64,000 nt of DNA from Flavobacteriaceae bacterium NBU2973 (GCA_026162565.1 JAOEIQ010000010.1:62001-126000), one strand, 5' to 3'; counted from the first letter of the stretch, positions 16,869 through 25,985 are shown. The notes: generated by a model not told the origin, from the letters alone. Translations and numbers: made by a program.

Positions 16869-17543
16869 TTAAATTAAATAAGCTAAAACTACTGCAAGAA
16901 TAATAGTGCTTAATTTGGCTATATTAAATTTATGGCCTTCACTACTTTCAAATAAAATAATTGTAGATATATGTAAAAATATACCTATAACAATAGCATT
17001 AATATAAGGTGTTATTTCAATTATTGATTGTACGTTGTTAGAGACTAAAGTTCCTAGCGGAGTCATAGCAGCAAAAAACAATAAGAAAAGTGCAATTTTA
17101 GTATCGCTAAATTTGGACTGTAATAAAAAACTAGTAACAACTATAGCGATTGGAATTTTATGTACCAAAACACCATAAACTATATCATTATGTTGATCTA
17201 TTGGAAACCCTTCTATAAAACTATGTAAACAAAGACTAATTAACAAAAGCCAAGGGAAATCATTATCTTTTTTATGAGTATGTATATGTCCATGTTCAGC
17301 TCCTTTAGATAACGACTCTAAAAAAATTTGTAACACTATACCACTCATGACGAGTATACCTATTGTTTTTGCTTCTAATTCATTATAAACTTCAGGTAAA
17401 AGCTCAAATAGAGTTAGTGCTAATAAAAAAGCACCACTAAATGATAATAAAAGTTTCGTGTTTTTATGTTTATGTGCTTTTGTGAAGTAGGATATTAAGA
17501 CTCCTAAAGCAACAGCATATACTGGAAGTAAATATTTATTCAT
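16869..17543 (-). CDS. ZIP family divalent metal transporter
   Basis: A 224-residue membrane protein with eight hydrophobic segments and a His-rich loop in the middle (EHGHIHTHKK), as in ZIP zinc/iron permeases. The conserved metal-binding helices are LCLHSFIEGFPID and VLVHKIPIAIVV, corresponding to the H..E and HKIPE motifs, although the usual Glu after HKIP is replaced by Ile. It brings zinc or another divalent metal into the cytoplasm. No zur-like regulator gene is adjacent. Confidence 0.87.
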   Translation of the reverse strand: MNKYLLPVYAVALGVLISYFTKAHKHKNTKLLLSFSGAFLLALTLFELLPEVYNELEAKTIGILVMSGIVLQIFLESLSKGAEHGHIHTHKKDNDFPWLLLISLCLHSFIEGFPIDQHNDIVYGVLVHKIPIAIVVTSFLLQSKFSDTKIALFLLFFAAMTPLGTLVSNNVQSIIEITPYINAIVIGIFLHISTIILFESSEGHKFNIAKLSTIILAVVLAYLI

Positions 17544-17590
17544 ATAAACTCTTTAATAGAGTGAAAAATTTATTAATACCAATTATTGGC

Positions 17591-18322
17591 TTATTTAAAA
17601 ATCATGATTAGTCGTTCAGAATCTTTATGACTGAATTTCCCCAATTTATAATCTCCAAACACATCAATTAAATAAACGCCGGCTTTTTCAAACAATAATT
17701 TAAAATCATCTAAAGTAAAAGCTCTCACACGTTCTTGAAACGAAAACGATTCATTTTCATGATCAAAAGTAATATCTTTTACGATATAACCATCTTCTAG
17801 TTTTCTTTTCTGAAGAAAATCTATACCATTAACGGTTTTAGTATTTTCTGCAACTAGATTGTTTATTACATATTCAGAATTCATAAAATCTATAACACCA
17901 AAACCAAATTCATTTAAATTAGCTTTGATCGCTTTTATGGTTTCTAGATTGCTTTCGTCTTTATCAAAATATCCAAAGCTGGTAAAGAGATTAAAAACGG
18001 CATCAAATTGTGATTTGTAGGGTTTGCACATATCATGCACATCAAAATGTAAGGTGTCGTTTTCAAATTGCTTGGCATAGTTGATGCTGTTTTCAGACAA
18101 GTCTACTCCAGTTACATCATATCCTAACGTATTTAAATACATTGCATGGCGACCTTTACCACAAGCCAAATCTAAAATTTTTCCACTTTCTGGAATATTG
18201 AGGTAATTTGTGAGATTAGCCATAAAAGTTTCGGCCTCTTTATGGTCACGATCTTTATATAAAATGTGATAAAATGGTGTGTCAAACCAAGACGCATACC
18301 AGGTTGTTTTATCTTTTATCAT
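17591..18322 (-). CDS. Class I SAM-dependent methyltransferase
   Basis: A 243-residue cytoplasmic methyltransferase. Motif I is KILDLACGKGRHAMYL, followed by VTGVDLSENSINYAKQF (acidic end of beta 2) and DAVFNLFTSFGYF (motif IV region). Substrate unknown; similar proteins act on small molecules. I place the start at MIKDKTTWYASWFDTPFY (ATG complement 18320-18322). The 25 codons upstream would cover the palindrome at 18329-18346 and the promoter region and are not expected to be translated. Confidence 0.85.
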   Translation of the reverse strand: MIKDKTTWYASWFDTPFYHILYKDRDHKEAETFMANLTNYLNIPESGKILDLACGKGRHAMYLNTLGYDVTGVDLSENSINYAKQFENDTLHFDVHDMCKPYKSQFDAVFNLFTSFGYFDKDESNLETIKAIKANLNEFGFGVIDFMNSEYVINNLVAENTKTVNGIDFLQKRKLEDGYIVKDITFDHENESFSFQERVRAFTLDDFKLLFEKAGVYLIDVFGDYKLGKFSHKDSERLIMIFK

Positions 18323-18328
18323 AGTTAC

Positions 18329-18346
18329 TTCCCACGAAGGTGGGAA
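18329..18346. repeat. Short palindrome TTCCCACGAAGGTGGGAA
   Basis: An interrupted 7-bp palindrome (TTCCCAC, GAAG, GTGGGAA) directly upstream of the methyltransferase start. The same arms TTCCCAC and GTGGGAA bracket the repeat at 26536-26577, where 28 bp separate them, which argues that this is the minimal version of a dispersed element. Confidence 0.6.
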
Positions 18347-18408
18347 CCTTATTATTTGGTAGAAAATTGTTAATAAAACACTACCTAAAGTTAACATTCG
18401 GTTACTAG

Positions 18409-18427
18409 CAAAAATACGCTATTTTTG
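18409..18427. promoter_or_regulatory. Possible divergent -7 boxes
   Basis: TATTTTTG is present on the plus strand at 18420-18427 and on the minus strand at 18416-18409, three bases apart and back to back, between the divergent methyltransferase genes. Both fit TAnnTTTG. A clean -33 TTG is missing on both sides, so the assignment is tentative. Confidence 0.4.
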
Positions 18428-18447
18428 CAATCTATTGGACGAAGTAA

Positions 18448-19611
18448 ATGGAGAATAATTTCAACATGTTAGCTAAAACCTTATTTGGTTTTGAAGAATT
18501 ATTAGAAAGAGAACTAATACAGTTAGGTGCTCAAGAGATTAAACCTGGAGTACGTAGTGTCAGTTTTGTAGGCGATAAGGGTTTTATGTATAAAGCAAAT
18601 ATGGCTTTGAGAACAGCCATTAAAATTTTAAAGCCTATTAGAACATTTCGCGTTACCAATGAACAGGATTTATACAAAGAAGTTTATAAAATTAAGTGGA
18701 GCAAGTATTTAAAATCGTCAGGAAGTTTAGCAGTAGATGCAACCGTACATTCTAAAAACTTTTCTCATTCTAAATATGTGGCTTTAAAAACTAAAGATGC
18801 TATAGTAGATCAGTTTAGAGATACAGTAGGAGAGCGACCTAATGTAGATTTACGTTTTCCAGATTTAAAAATTAATGTACATATAGATAGACAAGTCTGC
18901 ACAATTTCATTGGATACTTCTGGTGAATCTTTACATAGACGAGGTTACAAAACAGCCACTAATATTGCACCAATAAACGAAGTGCTTGCAGCAGGTTTAA
19001 TTATGCTTTCAGGCTGGGATGGACAAACAGATTTTATGGACCCAATGTGTGGAAGTGGGACTATGCTTGCAGAAGCAGCAATGATTGCCTGTAATATTCC
19101 ACCAAACTTAATGCGTAAAGAGTTTGCTTTTGAGCGATGGCAAGATTGGGATGTTGATTTATTTGAAAAAATTGAAGAGTCTTTACTCAATAAAACACGA
19201 GATTTTCATCATAAAATTTATGGTTTTGATAAATCGCCTTCTGCCGTAAGTAAGGCAAAAGAGAATATTAAAAACGCTCATTTAGATGAGTTTATTTCTA
19301 TAAAGCATGAAGATTTTTTTAAAACTCAAAAACCTGGATCAGAAAAATTGCATATGGTTTTTAATCCGCCTTACGGTGAGCGTTTAGAAAATTTAAATGT
19401 CGAAGAGTTTTATGGAAATATTGGTGCTACCTTGAAACATAACTATCCAGGTACTGATGCTTGGTTAATTACCTCAAATCTTGAAGCTTTAAAATTTGTT
19501 GGCTTACGACCTTCTCGTAAAATTAAGGTATTTAATGCCAAGCTTGAATCACGTTTGGTTAAATATGAAATGTATGAGGGAAGTAAAAAAGCTAAAAAAA
19601 ATAATGATTAG
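18448..19611 (+). CDS. THUMP domain-containing class I SAM-dependent RNA methyltransferase (RlmL N-half-like)
   Basis: A 387-residue RNA methyltransferase. Residues 1-165 form the ferredoxin-like plus THUMP RNA-binding module (MLAKTLFGFEELLERELIQLG, then ATVHSKNFSHSKYVAL). The catalytic part has motif I as DPMCGSGTMLAEAAMIAC and the N-methylation motif IV as NPPYGERL, which fits guanine N2 methylation of 23S rRNA (the E. coli RlmL N-terminal half, position 2445). It lacks the RlmK half, as is usual for Bacteroidetes. The last four bases overlap the convergent next gene. Confidence 0.88.
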   Translation: MENNFNMLAKTLFGFEELLERELIQLGAQEIKPGVRSVSFVGDKGFMYKANMALRTAIKILKPIRTFRVTNEQDLYKEVYKIKWSKYLKSSGSLAVDATVHSKNFSHSKYVALKTKDAIVDQFRDTVGERPNVDLRFPDLKINVHIDRQVCTISLDTSGESLHRRGYKTATNIAPINEVLAAGLIMLSGWDGQTDFMDPMCGSGTMLAEAAMIACNIPPNLMRKEFAFERWQDWDVDLFEKIEESLLNKTRDFHHKIYGFDKSPSAVSKAKENIKNAHLDEFISIKHEDFFKTQKPGSEKLHMVFNPPYGERLENLNVEEFYGNIGATLKHNYPGTDAWLITSNLEALKFVGLRPSRKIKVFNAKLESRLVKYEMYEGSKKAKKNND

Positions 19612-21098
19612 TCTACTACTTCAAAAGCTTTGATTGCTGTATTTGGTTCCATGATAGTATAGCCTTCCCAGAAACTTGGGTCGTATTTGTTTAAATGACT
19701 TGCTTTTATTTCAGTGTTCTCGAGTGTAGAACTGTAATTACTCTCACTTATATTTTCTGAATCAAATACAACCAATTCGTATTTTTGGTTTTGTGTCATT
19801 TCTATGTCTAAAGCCAGAGATAGTTCATTTTGTTTTCTTCTACCTTTAACATGTTTGTTTTTTTCTATCACCTTTAGTGGTCTATCTAAACCAAAAAACA
19901 CACCGCTTGTTAGTTCTAAATATTTTGGACTGTAGCTATTTTCTAAATTTTTTGAAAACAGCATTTTTCCTTTAAATACATTATGTCTGTAAGTAATACC
20001 AAATAATCCAAAACGTTTAATTGGTCTTATGTTATCGAACTCAAACCTCATAACTGCAAAATCATCGACATTTACATACATGGTTCCTATAAAATCTTTT
20101 TTTCCTTTTGGCATGAAATCTATGATATAAACAGGTTCATTATCGATATACGTGTAATCTTTTAGATTAAATTTATAACGATTTGATTTTCTAAAAACAT
20201 CAATTTTTGAATCTTCATTGAAGAATAGCTCTTCATATAAGCTGGAAATATGATCTTTAATCTCTTGTAAAAAATTTTGGTCATCTGTGTTTTCAACTTT
20301 TACGAAAGCATCAGATTCTTCTTTGTGTTCATTTTGAAGGGAGTCTAACTGAACTTTAGTACTAAAAATACCAGATTTAATTTTTAGGTATGAATCGGGT
20401 TTTACATTTTCTTTAAAAATAGTTTCCATTTTATCAGATAAGCCATCCATTGATACATCTTTACTTTTATCATATAGTTCTGCTGCCTTATCTATGTGAA
20501 ATTTATGCTTGCTATAATCACCATAAAAATCACCAACAACTTCTCTATAATATTCAGATTTTTTTGGCACTAGATTGGCAATACTATCTATTAGCTGCTT
20601 ATTCAGTTCCTCTATTGTAGATTTTTTAAAACCAAAATCAACTTTTTTCATTTGGTTAATATCAGATTGCCTAAAAAATATTTTCTTTTTAGATAATCTT
20701 ACTTTATAATTTTCGGTTAGATTTTCTTTTACTCTATCAATTATTTCATCAGCTTCTAGAGAATTACTAGATAAAAACACACTATTTAGCTCAAATGTTT
20801 TAGGAGCTAAAGTAATTATGGAATCTAGTTTTTGAGATAATGAGAATGCTTTAGTTTCATAACCCATTGATGAAATTATTACACTATCTAGTTTTGTTAT
20901 TTTATTTGTGAAATTAAAGCTGAAGTATCCTTCTTCATTGGTTATTACACCTTTATTTTTCGCATACTGAATAGTGGCAAAAGGAATGGGTTCGTTAGTT
21001 TTTTTATCTAATAAAGTTGCCGAAAATGTTTGTGCAAAACTTTCTGTACCAATTAGTATTAAAGTGAAAAGAATAATTCTTTTAAAAAATAATGTCAT
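19608..21098 (-). CDS. Exported protein with carboxypeptidase-like regulatory domain
   Basis: A 496-residue protein with a signal peptide (22 residues, ending ESFAQ) and, at residues 25-105, a CarboxypepD_reg-like beta-sandwich (TFSATLLDKKTNEPIPFATI, VITNEEGYFSF, DSVIISSMGYETKAF). The remaining 390 residues include a long helical, charged central part and a beta-rich end with YIIDFMPKGKKDFIGTMYV resembling the lipid/outer-membrane-linked family found with TonB receptors in Bacteroidetes. No beta-barrel of full TonB length is present. Outer-membrane or periplasmic location is inferred; function unknown. Confidence 0.7.
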   Translation of the reverse strand: MTLFFKRIILFTLILIGTESFAQTFSATLLDKKTNEPIPFATIQYAKNKGVITNEEGYFSFNFTNKITKLDSVIISSMGYETKAFSLSQKLDSIITLAPKTFELNSVFLSSNSLEADEIIDRVKENLTENYKVRLSKKKIFFRQSDINQMKKVDFGFKKSTIEELNKQLIDSIANLVPKKSEYYREVVGDFYGDYSKHKFHIDKAAELYDKSKDVSMDGLSDKMETIFKENVKPDSYLKIKSGIFSTKVQLDSLQNEHKEESDAFVKVENTDDQNFLQEIKDHISSLYEELFFNEDSKIDVFRKSNRYKFNLKDYTYIDNEPVYIIDFMPKGKKDFIGTMYVNVDDFAVMRFEFDNIRPIKRFGLFGITYRHNVFKGKMLFSKNLENSYSPKYLELTSGVFFGLDRPLKVIEKNKHVKGRRKQNELSLALDIEMTQNQKYELVVFDSENISESNYSSTLENTEIKASHLNKYDPSFWEGYTIMEPNTAIKAFEVVD

Positions 21099-21319
21099 GA
21101 GAGTCTAATTATATATAGATAGACGCTTTTTTAATTAAAAAGGTTGCCTACGTTTTATAAAAAGACGCTTAAGTAGATGGTTTGTTACTTTAAGTGAATT
21201 TTAATGACCAACTTCTATAATTAAAATATTTTTAGATGATTTAATAAATAATTATATTTACCTCTCCCTATGTTTATTTTAGTTATAATAAAACAATCAT
21301 GTAGCTTAAAGCGTTATAT

Positions 21320-21712
21320 ATGAAAGATAATTATCAATTTTTTTTTGCAAGTATAATATTCCATCTTGTATTACCATTAATGCCTTTGATTTTTGAAATG
21401 AATTATACTGGTTATATATCTGAAAGGTCATTGACAATGATTGCTTCAATTTATGCATTTACTATTGCAGTATCATCTAGGAATGTAATTACTCTTGCAA
21501 TAGGTATAATTATAGGGTTTTTAAATGCAGGTAATTATGGTTCAACTATTAAAGTCATTAATGAAGTTCAAACTTTACCTGGAAGATTTGATTTTTTATC
21601 TTTAAGTGCCTTTTGGTTAATTTTAATAATATTTATAATACATTCTACAGAACGTTATGCTAGACATGTGTTGGAGAACGAAGAATTTGTTTTACTAAAG
21701 AAAAGGAAATAA
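21320..21712 (+). CDS. Unknown small membrane protein, first of a two-gene pair
   Basis: I do not recognise this 130-residue protein. It has about four hydrophobic segments (roughly residues 7-26, 36-53, 55-72 and 92-110), a short charged linker with NEVQTLPGRFDF before the last helix and a basic C-terminal tail (LKKRK). It ends one base before the start of the next gene, so the two are almost certainly co-transcribed and perhaps function together. The pair stands alone between a convergent outer-membrane gene and DinB, with a 221-bp AT-rich upstream region. Codons are AT-rich like the surroundings. Confidence 0.65.
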   Translation: MKDNYQFFFASIIFHLVLPLMPLIFEMNYTGYISERSLTMIASIYAFTIAVSSRNVITLAIGIIIGFLNAGNYGSTIKVINEVQTLPGRFDFLSLSAFWLILIIFIIHSTERYARHVLENEEFVLLKKRK

Positions 21713-21713
21713 A

Positions 21714-22109
21714 ATGGAAAATATAGGATGGATACAGTTAGCTTCAATATTCTTGGGTATTATTGCTTTAATATTTTCAATAAGGAATTTAGTTCTTCGA
21801 AAGAAAGTAAATAATAATCTTGAGAAAAAGATATTAGAATCAAAAATTGAAATGAGCATAGAAAAATTAATTAATAAAAGAAATGCTAACACAAAAGGAC
21901 AAAAAAGAAGAACTTTATCTGAAAAAGAAATAGATAATTTAATTAAAAAATTTGAAAGCTTAACTAAACAATTAGAGGAAGCACAAAAAAAGCATTTTGA
22001 AGATAGTTGGTCAATTAAGAATCAAAAGGATAAAATTAATTACTTAACTAAATTAATTGATGAAAGTAACGATTCTAAAGAATTTAAAAGATTTCAAAAA
22101 GCAGATTAA
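21714..22109 (+). CDS. Unknown single-pass membrane protein with coiled coil, second of the pair
   Basis: A 131-residue protein I cannot assign to a family. One N-terminal membrane helix (about residues 6-23) is followed by a highly charged region predicted by heptad-like spacing to be a coiled coil (about residues 30-125; KKFESLTKQLEEAQKKHFE is typical). Topology is probably N-out with a cytoplasmic coiled coil, given the basic residues after the helix. The start ATG lies one base after the stop of the four-helix partner. A structural, sensing or accessory role is open. Confidence 0.6.
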   Translation: MENIGWIQLASIFLGIIALIFSIRNLVLRKKVNNNLEKKILESKIEMSIEKLINKRNANTKGQKRRTLSEKEIDNLIKKFESLTKQLEEAQKKHFEDSWSIKNQKDKINYLTKLIDESNDSKEFKRFQKAD

Positions 22110-22139
22110 AAAACTAGTTATAATTTTAATTGTGCTTCG

Positions 22140-22667
22140 TTAGTATTTCTCGTTAAGTGTTTTTGTATGATGATTTACATGATGTGCTGTCCACATAATT
22201 ATTTCACGAACAGGCATTTTGCCCATTAATGGATGCGGTAATATATAATTATCTAGATCTTTATCTTTCCAGCGCATAGTCTTGGTTTGCAATTTTTTGT
22301 TTTCAATTTGCAACCTATTTAAAATGTATTGCTTTTCCTTTTCAGATGGAATTTTCATATTGCGAGAACCTTTGTAGGTTTTACCTTGGGCATGTTTTAA
22401 GCGTTCTTGATAACGGTCTACTACAGTATTAAAATCTCTAACATCTCTATTCGCTTTTCCAAACTTATACCTTAATATAAATTTTGGCATACTCAAAGCA
22501 TCATTTAAAGGTTTTATACTTTGAAGTAGGTGCAATGCTTGTTGACCAGTTGTCCATTTACCTTCAGGACCAGTTTCCCATTTGTCAAGATTATTGGGAT
22601 CATCTAACCAACTCAATAAATTTTGATGTGATTCTTCTAATTTAGAGACGATGTCTTCTTTTAACAT
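22140..22667 (-). CDS. DinB family protein
   Basis: A 175-residue four-helix DinB/YfiT-type protein. Predicted metal ligands are an early His (EESHQNLLSWL and TTGQQALHLLQ) and the late HHVNHH cluster near the C-terminus, matching the three-His nickel/zinc site. Members bind metals and some are thiol transferases (bacillithiol, mycothiol), but many have no known role. The start overlaps the stop of the DUF6048 gene by one base, so it is translated from the same transcript. Confidence 0.82.
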   Translation of the reverse strand: MLKEDIVSKLEESHQNLLSWLDDPNNLDKWETGPEGKWTTGQQALHLLQSIKPLNDALSMPKFILRYKFGKANRDVRDFNTVVDRYQERLKHAQGKTYKGSRNMKIPSEKEKQYILNRLQIENKKLQTKTMRWKDKDLDNYILPHPLMGKMPVREIIMWTAHHVNHHTKTLNEKY

Positions 22668-23395
22668 TATTTATCCTTTTTGTACAAAGGAATAAGGTAA
22701 GAAATATTGTAGCCAAAAGCAATACCAAAGCGTCCACTATCGTAAGTTCTATCAAAACCTGGAATGTATACATTTTCAAAATTATCAGGTTCTGTTTCGC
22801 TAATTAGGCTTTTCATTTGCACATTTAAGCCAATATAAACATTGTGTATAACTTCAGCTTTTATACCTAGAATAAGTTCTGCCCAAATAGCATTTAAACC
22901 ATCAAACTCTATGGCTTCATCAGAGCTAAATTGATCCCAAAACTGATTGGTATTGTAAGTAGTAAAACTATTTATTGTTTGTGTAAAACTAGAAGCACCA
23001 ACCCTAAAACCACAATAAATCATATTCTCCATACCAAACCAATTTTGGTACATGTTATAATCGATACCACCTTTAAAATAGCCGCCGCTTGCAGTAGAGT
23101 TAAGGAATTCGTTTTCGGTAGTTTTTTCTTCAAAGCCTATTTCACCTGCAACATAAATATTTTTTGTGATGCGATAATCGGCATTAACTTCAAAACCAGA
23201 ATAGTTATCAGCAATAAACGAGCGAACCAATTTACCAAAATCACCTCCGATACGGAGACCATAGCGTTCTTTGTAAACAACAGAATCTTGATCTTGAGTA
23301 TTAGATTCTGCATCACTTTCAATTTGTGCTACTGCTGATTGACTTACCAGCAATACACAACTAATGAAAAATAGTAATGTGCGCAGCTGTTTCAT
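22667..23395 (-). CDS. DUF6048 family outer-membrane-type protein
   Basis: A 242-residue protein with a signal peptide (about 23 residues, ending VAQ). The mature part alternates polar and hydrophobic residues as in a small beta-barrel, with GLRIGGDFGKLVRS, YRITKNIYVAGEIGFEEK and RFGIAFGYNISYLIPLY. I recognise it as the DUF6048 protein that in flavobacteria follows DUF6452. Its start lies 35 bp inside the upstream DUF6452 gene and its stop overlaps dinB, which indicates tight coupling. Function unknown. Confidence 0.78.
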   Translation of the reverse strand: MKQLRTLLFFISCVLLVSQSAVAQIESDAESNTQDQDSVVYKERYGLRIGGDFGKLVRSFIADNYSGFEVNADYRITKNIYVAGEIGFEEKTTENEFLNSTASGGYFKGGIDYNMYQNWFGMENMIYCGFRVGASSFTQTINSFTTYNTNQFWDQFSSDEAIEFDGLNAIWAELILGIKAEVIHNVYIGLNVQMKSLISETEPDNFENVYIPGFDRTYDSGRFGIAFGYNISYLIPLYKKDK

Positions 23396-23939
23396 CTTCT
23401 ACAGTATTATTTGTTGTTGTTATTATAAATTGTTGTAACCAATTACCTAAATCATCATCTGGATCGTCTGCTTCTTGCTCAATAGAAAATACAAGGTCAT
23501 TAAAAATAGTTTTAAAACCGCAAGCTCTTGAAACATAAACTTGCTCTGTTGTGTAGGATACAGTAATAATATCTGGATTACCAGTTACAAAATCGTCGGT
23601 ATCATCATCAGGAGTGTCGTTATCGTTCACTTCGTAGTTTCTATGCAAAAGAAATTTAGTTTCGTTCGCACTTGTATTTAAAGGTAAGGCAATGGAATCT
23701 GTATCAACTATATCTAATTCAGGAATTACAATAGACTCTCCTAAATCATTTACTCCAAAAACTCTTAAATCTGTAACTGTTTTTGTACTCTCTTGAGCAG
23801 CTACATTAAAAAATCTAACAATTAACTGAGGAGTAGTTGCTGTAGATTCCGCACAAATATCATCACGCTCACAACTTTGGGTAATAAAAATTACAAACAA
23901 TGAGATAATTGAAATTATGGTAAGTGATATTTTTTTCAT
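23361..23939 (-). CDS. DUF6452 family lipoprotein
   Basis: A 192-residue protein with an N-terminal lipoprotein signal: ISLFVIFITQSCERDDIC, with the lipobox cysteine at about residue 23 and a following acidic ERDD that resembles the Bacteroidetes surface-export signal. The rest is beta-rich (LIVRFFNVAAQESTKTV) and ends in a short acidic stretch before overlapping DUF6048 by 35 bp. It matches the flavobacterial DUF6452 family as I know it. Together with DUF6048 it may form an outer-membrane complex; this is inference. Confidence 0.75.
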   Translation of the reverse strand: MKKISLTIISIISLFVIFITQSCERDDICAESTATTPQLIVRFFNVAAQESTKTVTDLRVFGVNDLGESIVIPELDIVDTDSIALPLNTSANETKFLLHRNYEVNDNDTPDDDTDDFVTGNPDIITVSYTTEQVYVSRACGFKTIFNDLVFSIEQEADDPDDDLGNWLQQFIITTTNNTVEDETAAHITIFH

Positions 23940-23960
23940 GCAATACGTATGTTTATGCGT

Positions 23961-24323
23961 TTATTTATTGAGTTGGTATTTACGTAACGCATTTAACATG
24001 TTAGTTATTTTTTCAATTTTTGTTCTCGCTAATATATAATCATTTTTAGAGATAAATTTTAATTCTCTAGAAATTATGAGTTGATTTAAAACTTCCATTG
24101 TAGAACTAAACGAAATAGTTGTAAAATGAGCTTTGTCTTTATCTGTTTTTCTTGAAGTTCCTTCAGCTAGATTTGAAGAAATAGAAACAGAAGCTCTTCT
24201 CAATTGGCTAATGAGTCCAAATTTTTCTTCAGAAGGAAAGTCACTAGTAATTTTATAAATCAATTTAACTAATTCTACAGATTCTTTCCAAACTTCTAAC
24301 TTTTCAAATGAATAGATTTTCAC
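23961..24323 (-). CDS. Four-helix bundle protein (S23/IVS-type)
   Basis: A 120-residue protein of the four-helix bundle family named after ORFs in intervening sequences of 23S rRNA genes. Hallmarks are SFEKLEVWKESVEL at the start, FGLISQLRRASVSISSNLAEG (conserved RRA.VSI..NIAEG motif, here in two halves) and the last helices with KIEKITNMLNAL. The start codon is GTG (complement 24321-24323). It sits between rlmD and DUF6452, not in an rRNA operon. The function of the family is unknown. Confidence 0.85.
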   Translation of the reverse strand: MKIYSFEKLEVWKESVELVKLIYKITSDFPSEEKFGLISQLRRASVSISSNLAEGTSRKTDKDKAHFTTISFSSTMEVLNQLIISRELKFISKNDYILARTKIEKITNMLNALRKYQLNK

Positions 24324-24358
24324 TTTTTTTAGAATAAACAGATAAACAACTAAACCAA

Positions 24359-25819
24359 TTACTTTTTAGTTTTCTCCAAAAGTACAACTGTTTCTATATG
24401 TGCTGTATGCGGAAACTGATCAACTAAACTTATTTTTTTAATGTCATAATTAGCAAGTCCAAACTGTTCGATATCTCTGGCTTGAGTTGCTGGATTGCAA
24501 GATACATAAACCAAACGTTCTGCATTGAGGTTTATGATTTTTTTAAGCGTTTTAGGAGTAATTCCTGCTCTAGCTGGATCTAAAATAATGGTTCTGATTT
24601 TATTTTGATATTGAGGATGTTCACTTAAAAATTTACCAACATCCGCAGCATAAAATTCTAAACCTTTAATAGTATTACGCTTGGCATTTTTCTTGGCATC
24701 TTCTATAGCAGAGGCTACAATGTCAACTCCAACTACTTTAGTGTTATTAGCTTTTGAAGCTAGTATTTGCCCAATTGTTCCAGTACCACAAAACAAATCT
24801 AGAACAATAGTATTATCTATTGCTTCCTTATTTTCAAGTGCATATTCTATTACTTTACTGTAAAGTTTTTCGGCAGATTTTGGATTGGTTTGAAAGAAAC
24901 TCTTCATGCTAATCTCGAAATTTAAATCGAGAAGCTCTTCTACTATTTTATCGGTTCCATATACTAGTTTTATACTGCCTGATGTTGCAATAGTTCTATC
25001 ACCAACTTCGTCATTTATAGTGTGTAACAATCCAGCTAACCTATCGCCAAATAATGAAACCAATAATTCTGAAAAAGCACTTAAATCAAACCTTGGTAAG
25101 TTGTAGGAAGTTGTTACCAAATTAAATAATAACTCATTAGTTTTATAGGATTTTCTTACCACTAAATATCTAAAAAACCCTTCTTTTTTGGGGCCATGCC
25201 AAGGATCTAGACCTGTTTCTTTACAATATTTTCTGATGAGTTTTAAATTATCTTCTACTTGCTTATCAAATAATCCAGAATCTTTTTCAAGATTATCTCC
25301 CATCCACCAAACACCACGACGTTTAAAGCCTAAAGTAAATTCATTAACATCAGTTTTGTGTTGCCTATCATAACCAATGGCTGAAAAACCATATTCCATT
25401 TTATTTCTGTAATGAAATACATTGGGAGAGGTAATAAACTCATCAAATAGATCTTCAATATTGTTGACCTTTCCAATACGTTTAAATAACGATAACGTAC
25501 TTTCCTTTTTGTATTTGTGTTGCAGTTCTATTGGTAACTTAATGTAAGGAGCACCAGGAATATCTTGAAAAGGAATTTCTACTTCATCATCAGAAAACTT
25601 TAGAACGTCAATAAGCTTACATTCAGCATATTTTTTGCTAGACTTTTTTACTTGTGCTTTTACAAGTTGACCAGGAAGTGTATTAGGAACAAATACTACA
25701 AATTCTCCATGTTCATTTTTAATACGACCAATGCCTTTTCCACCAAAGGCATAATCTTCAATTAATAACTCTATTATTTGTCCACGTTTAACAAATTGAT
25801 TACGTTCTCTTCTTGGCAT
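24359..25819 (-). CDS. rlmD: 23S rRNA (uracil-1939-C5)-methyltransferase RlmD
   Basis: A 486-residue RNA m5U methyltransferase. The N-terminus is a TRAM domain (RGQIIELLIEDYAFGGKGIG). The central domain follows, then the SAM-binding VLDLFCGTGTIGQILA, LDPARAGITP and the catalytic cysteine in VYVSCNPATQARD. I do not see the four N-terminal cysteines that bind an Fe-S cluster in E. coli RlmD, so it may be the cluster-free type common in Bacteroidetes. It modifies U1939 (or U747) of 23S rRNA; the specific position is inferred from family assignment. It is separated by 166 bp from the divergent sigma factor gene. Confidence 0.88.
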   Translation of the reverse strand: MPRRERNQFVKRGQIIELLIEDYAFGGKGIGRIKNEHGEFVVFVPNTLPGQLVKAQVKKSSKKYAECKLIDVLKFSDDEVEIPFQDIPGAPYIKLPIELQHKYKKESTLSLFKRIGKVNNIEDLFDEFITSPNVFHYRNKMEYGFSAIGYDRQHKTDVNEFTLGFKRRGVWWMGDNLEKDSGLFDKQVEDNLKLIRKYCKETGLDPWHGPKKEGFFRYLVVRKSYKTNELLFNLVTTSYNLPRFDLSAFSELLVSLFGDRLAGLLHTINDEVGDRTIATSGSIKLVYGTDKIVEELLDLNFEISMKSFFQTNPKSAEKLYSKVIEYALENKEAIDNTIVLDLFCGTGTIGQILASKANNTKVVGVDIVASAIEDAKKNAKRNTIKGLEFYAADVGKFLSEHPQYQNKIRTIILDPARAGITPKTLKKIINLNAERLVYVSCNPATQARDIEQFGLANYDIKKISLVDQFPHTAHIETVVLLEKTKK

Positions 25820-25985
25820 TTCTTGCTTTAAATTAATGTTTGCAAAATTAGGAAAAGATATTGTTTAGTGTTGTCTAATCATCAACATAAGTTGTTATTT
25901 TAGAATTGATTTCCATTTTCTTGGGAATAAAATGAACCTTTCTAGACATTTAACGTCTACATAGTAGAAATGCAACCAATACTAA

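Noticed and set aside
19715-19740. TTCTCGAGTGTAGAAC palindrome-like sequence similar to repeat family 1
   Set aside because: It lies in the coding sequence of the regulatory-domain protein and matches only a few bases of the element.
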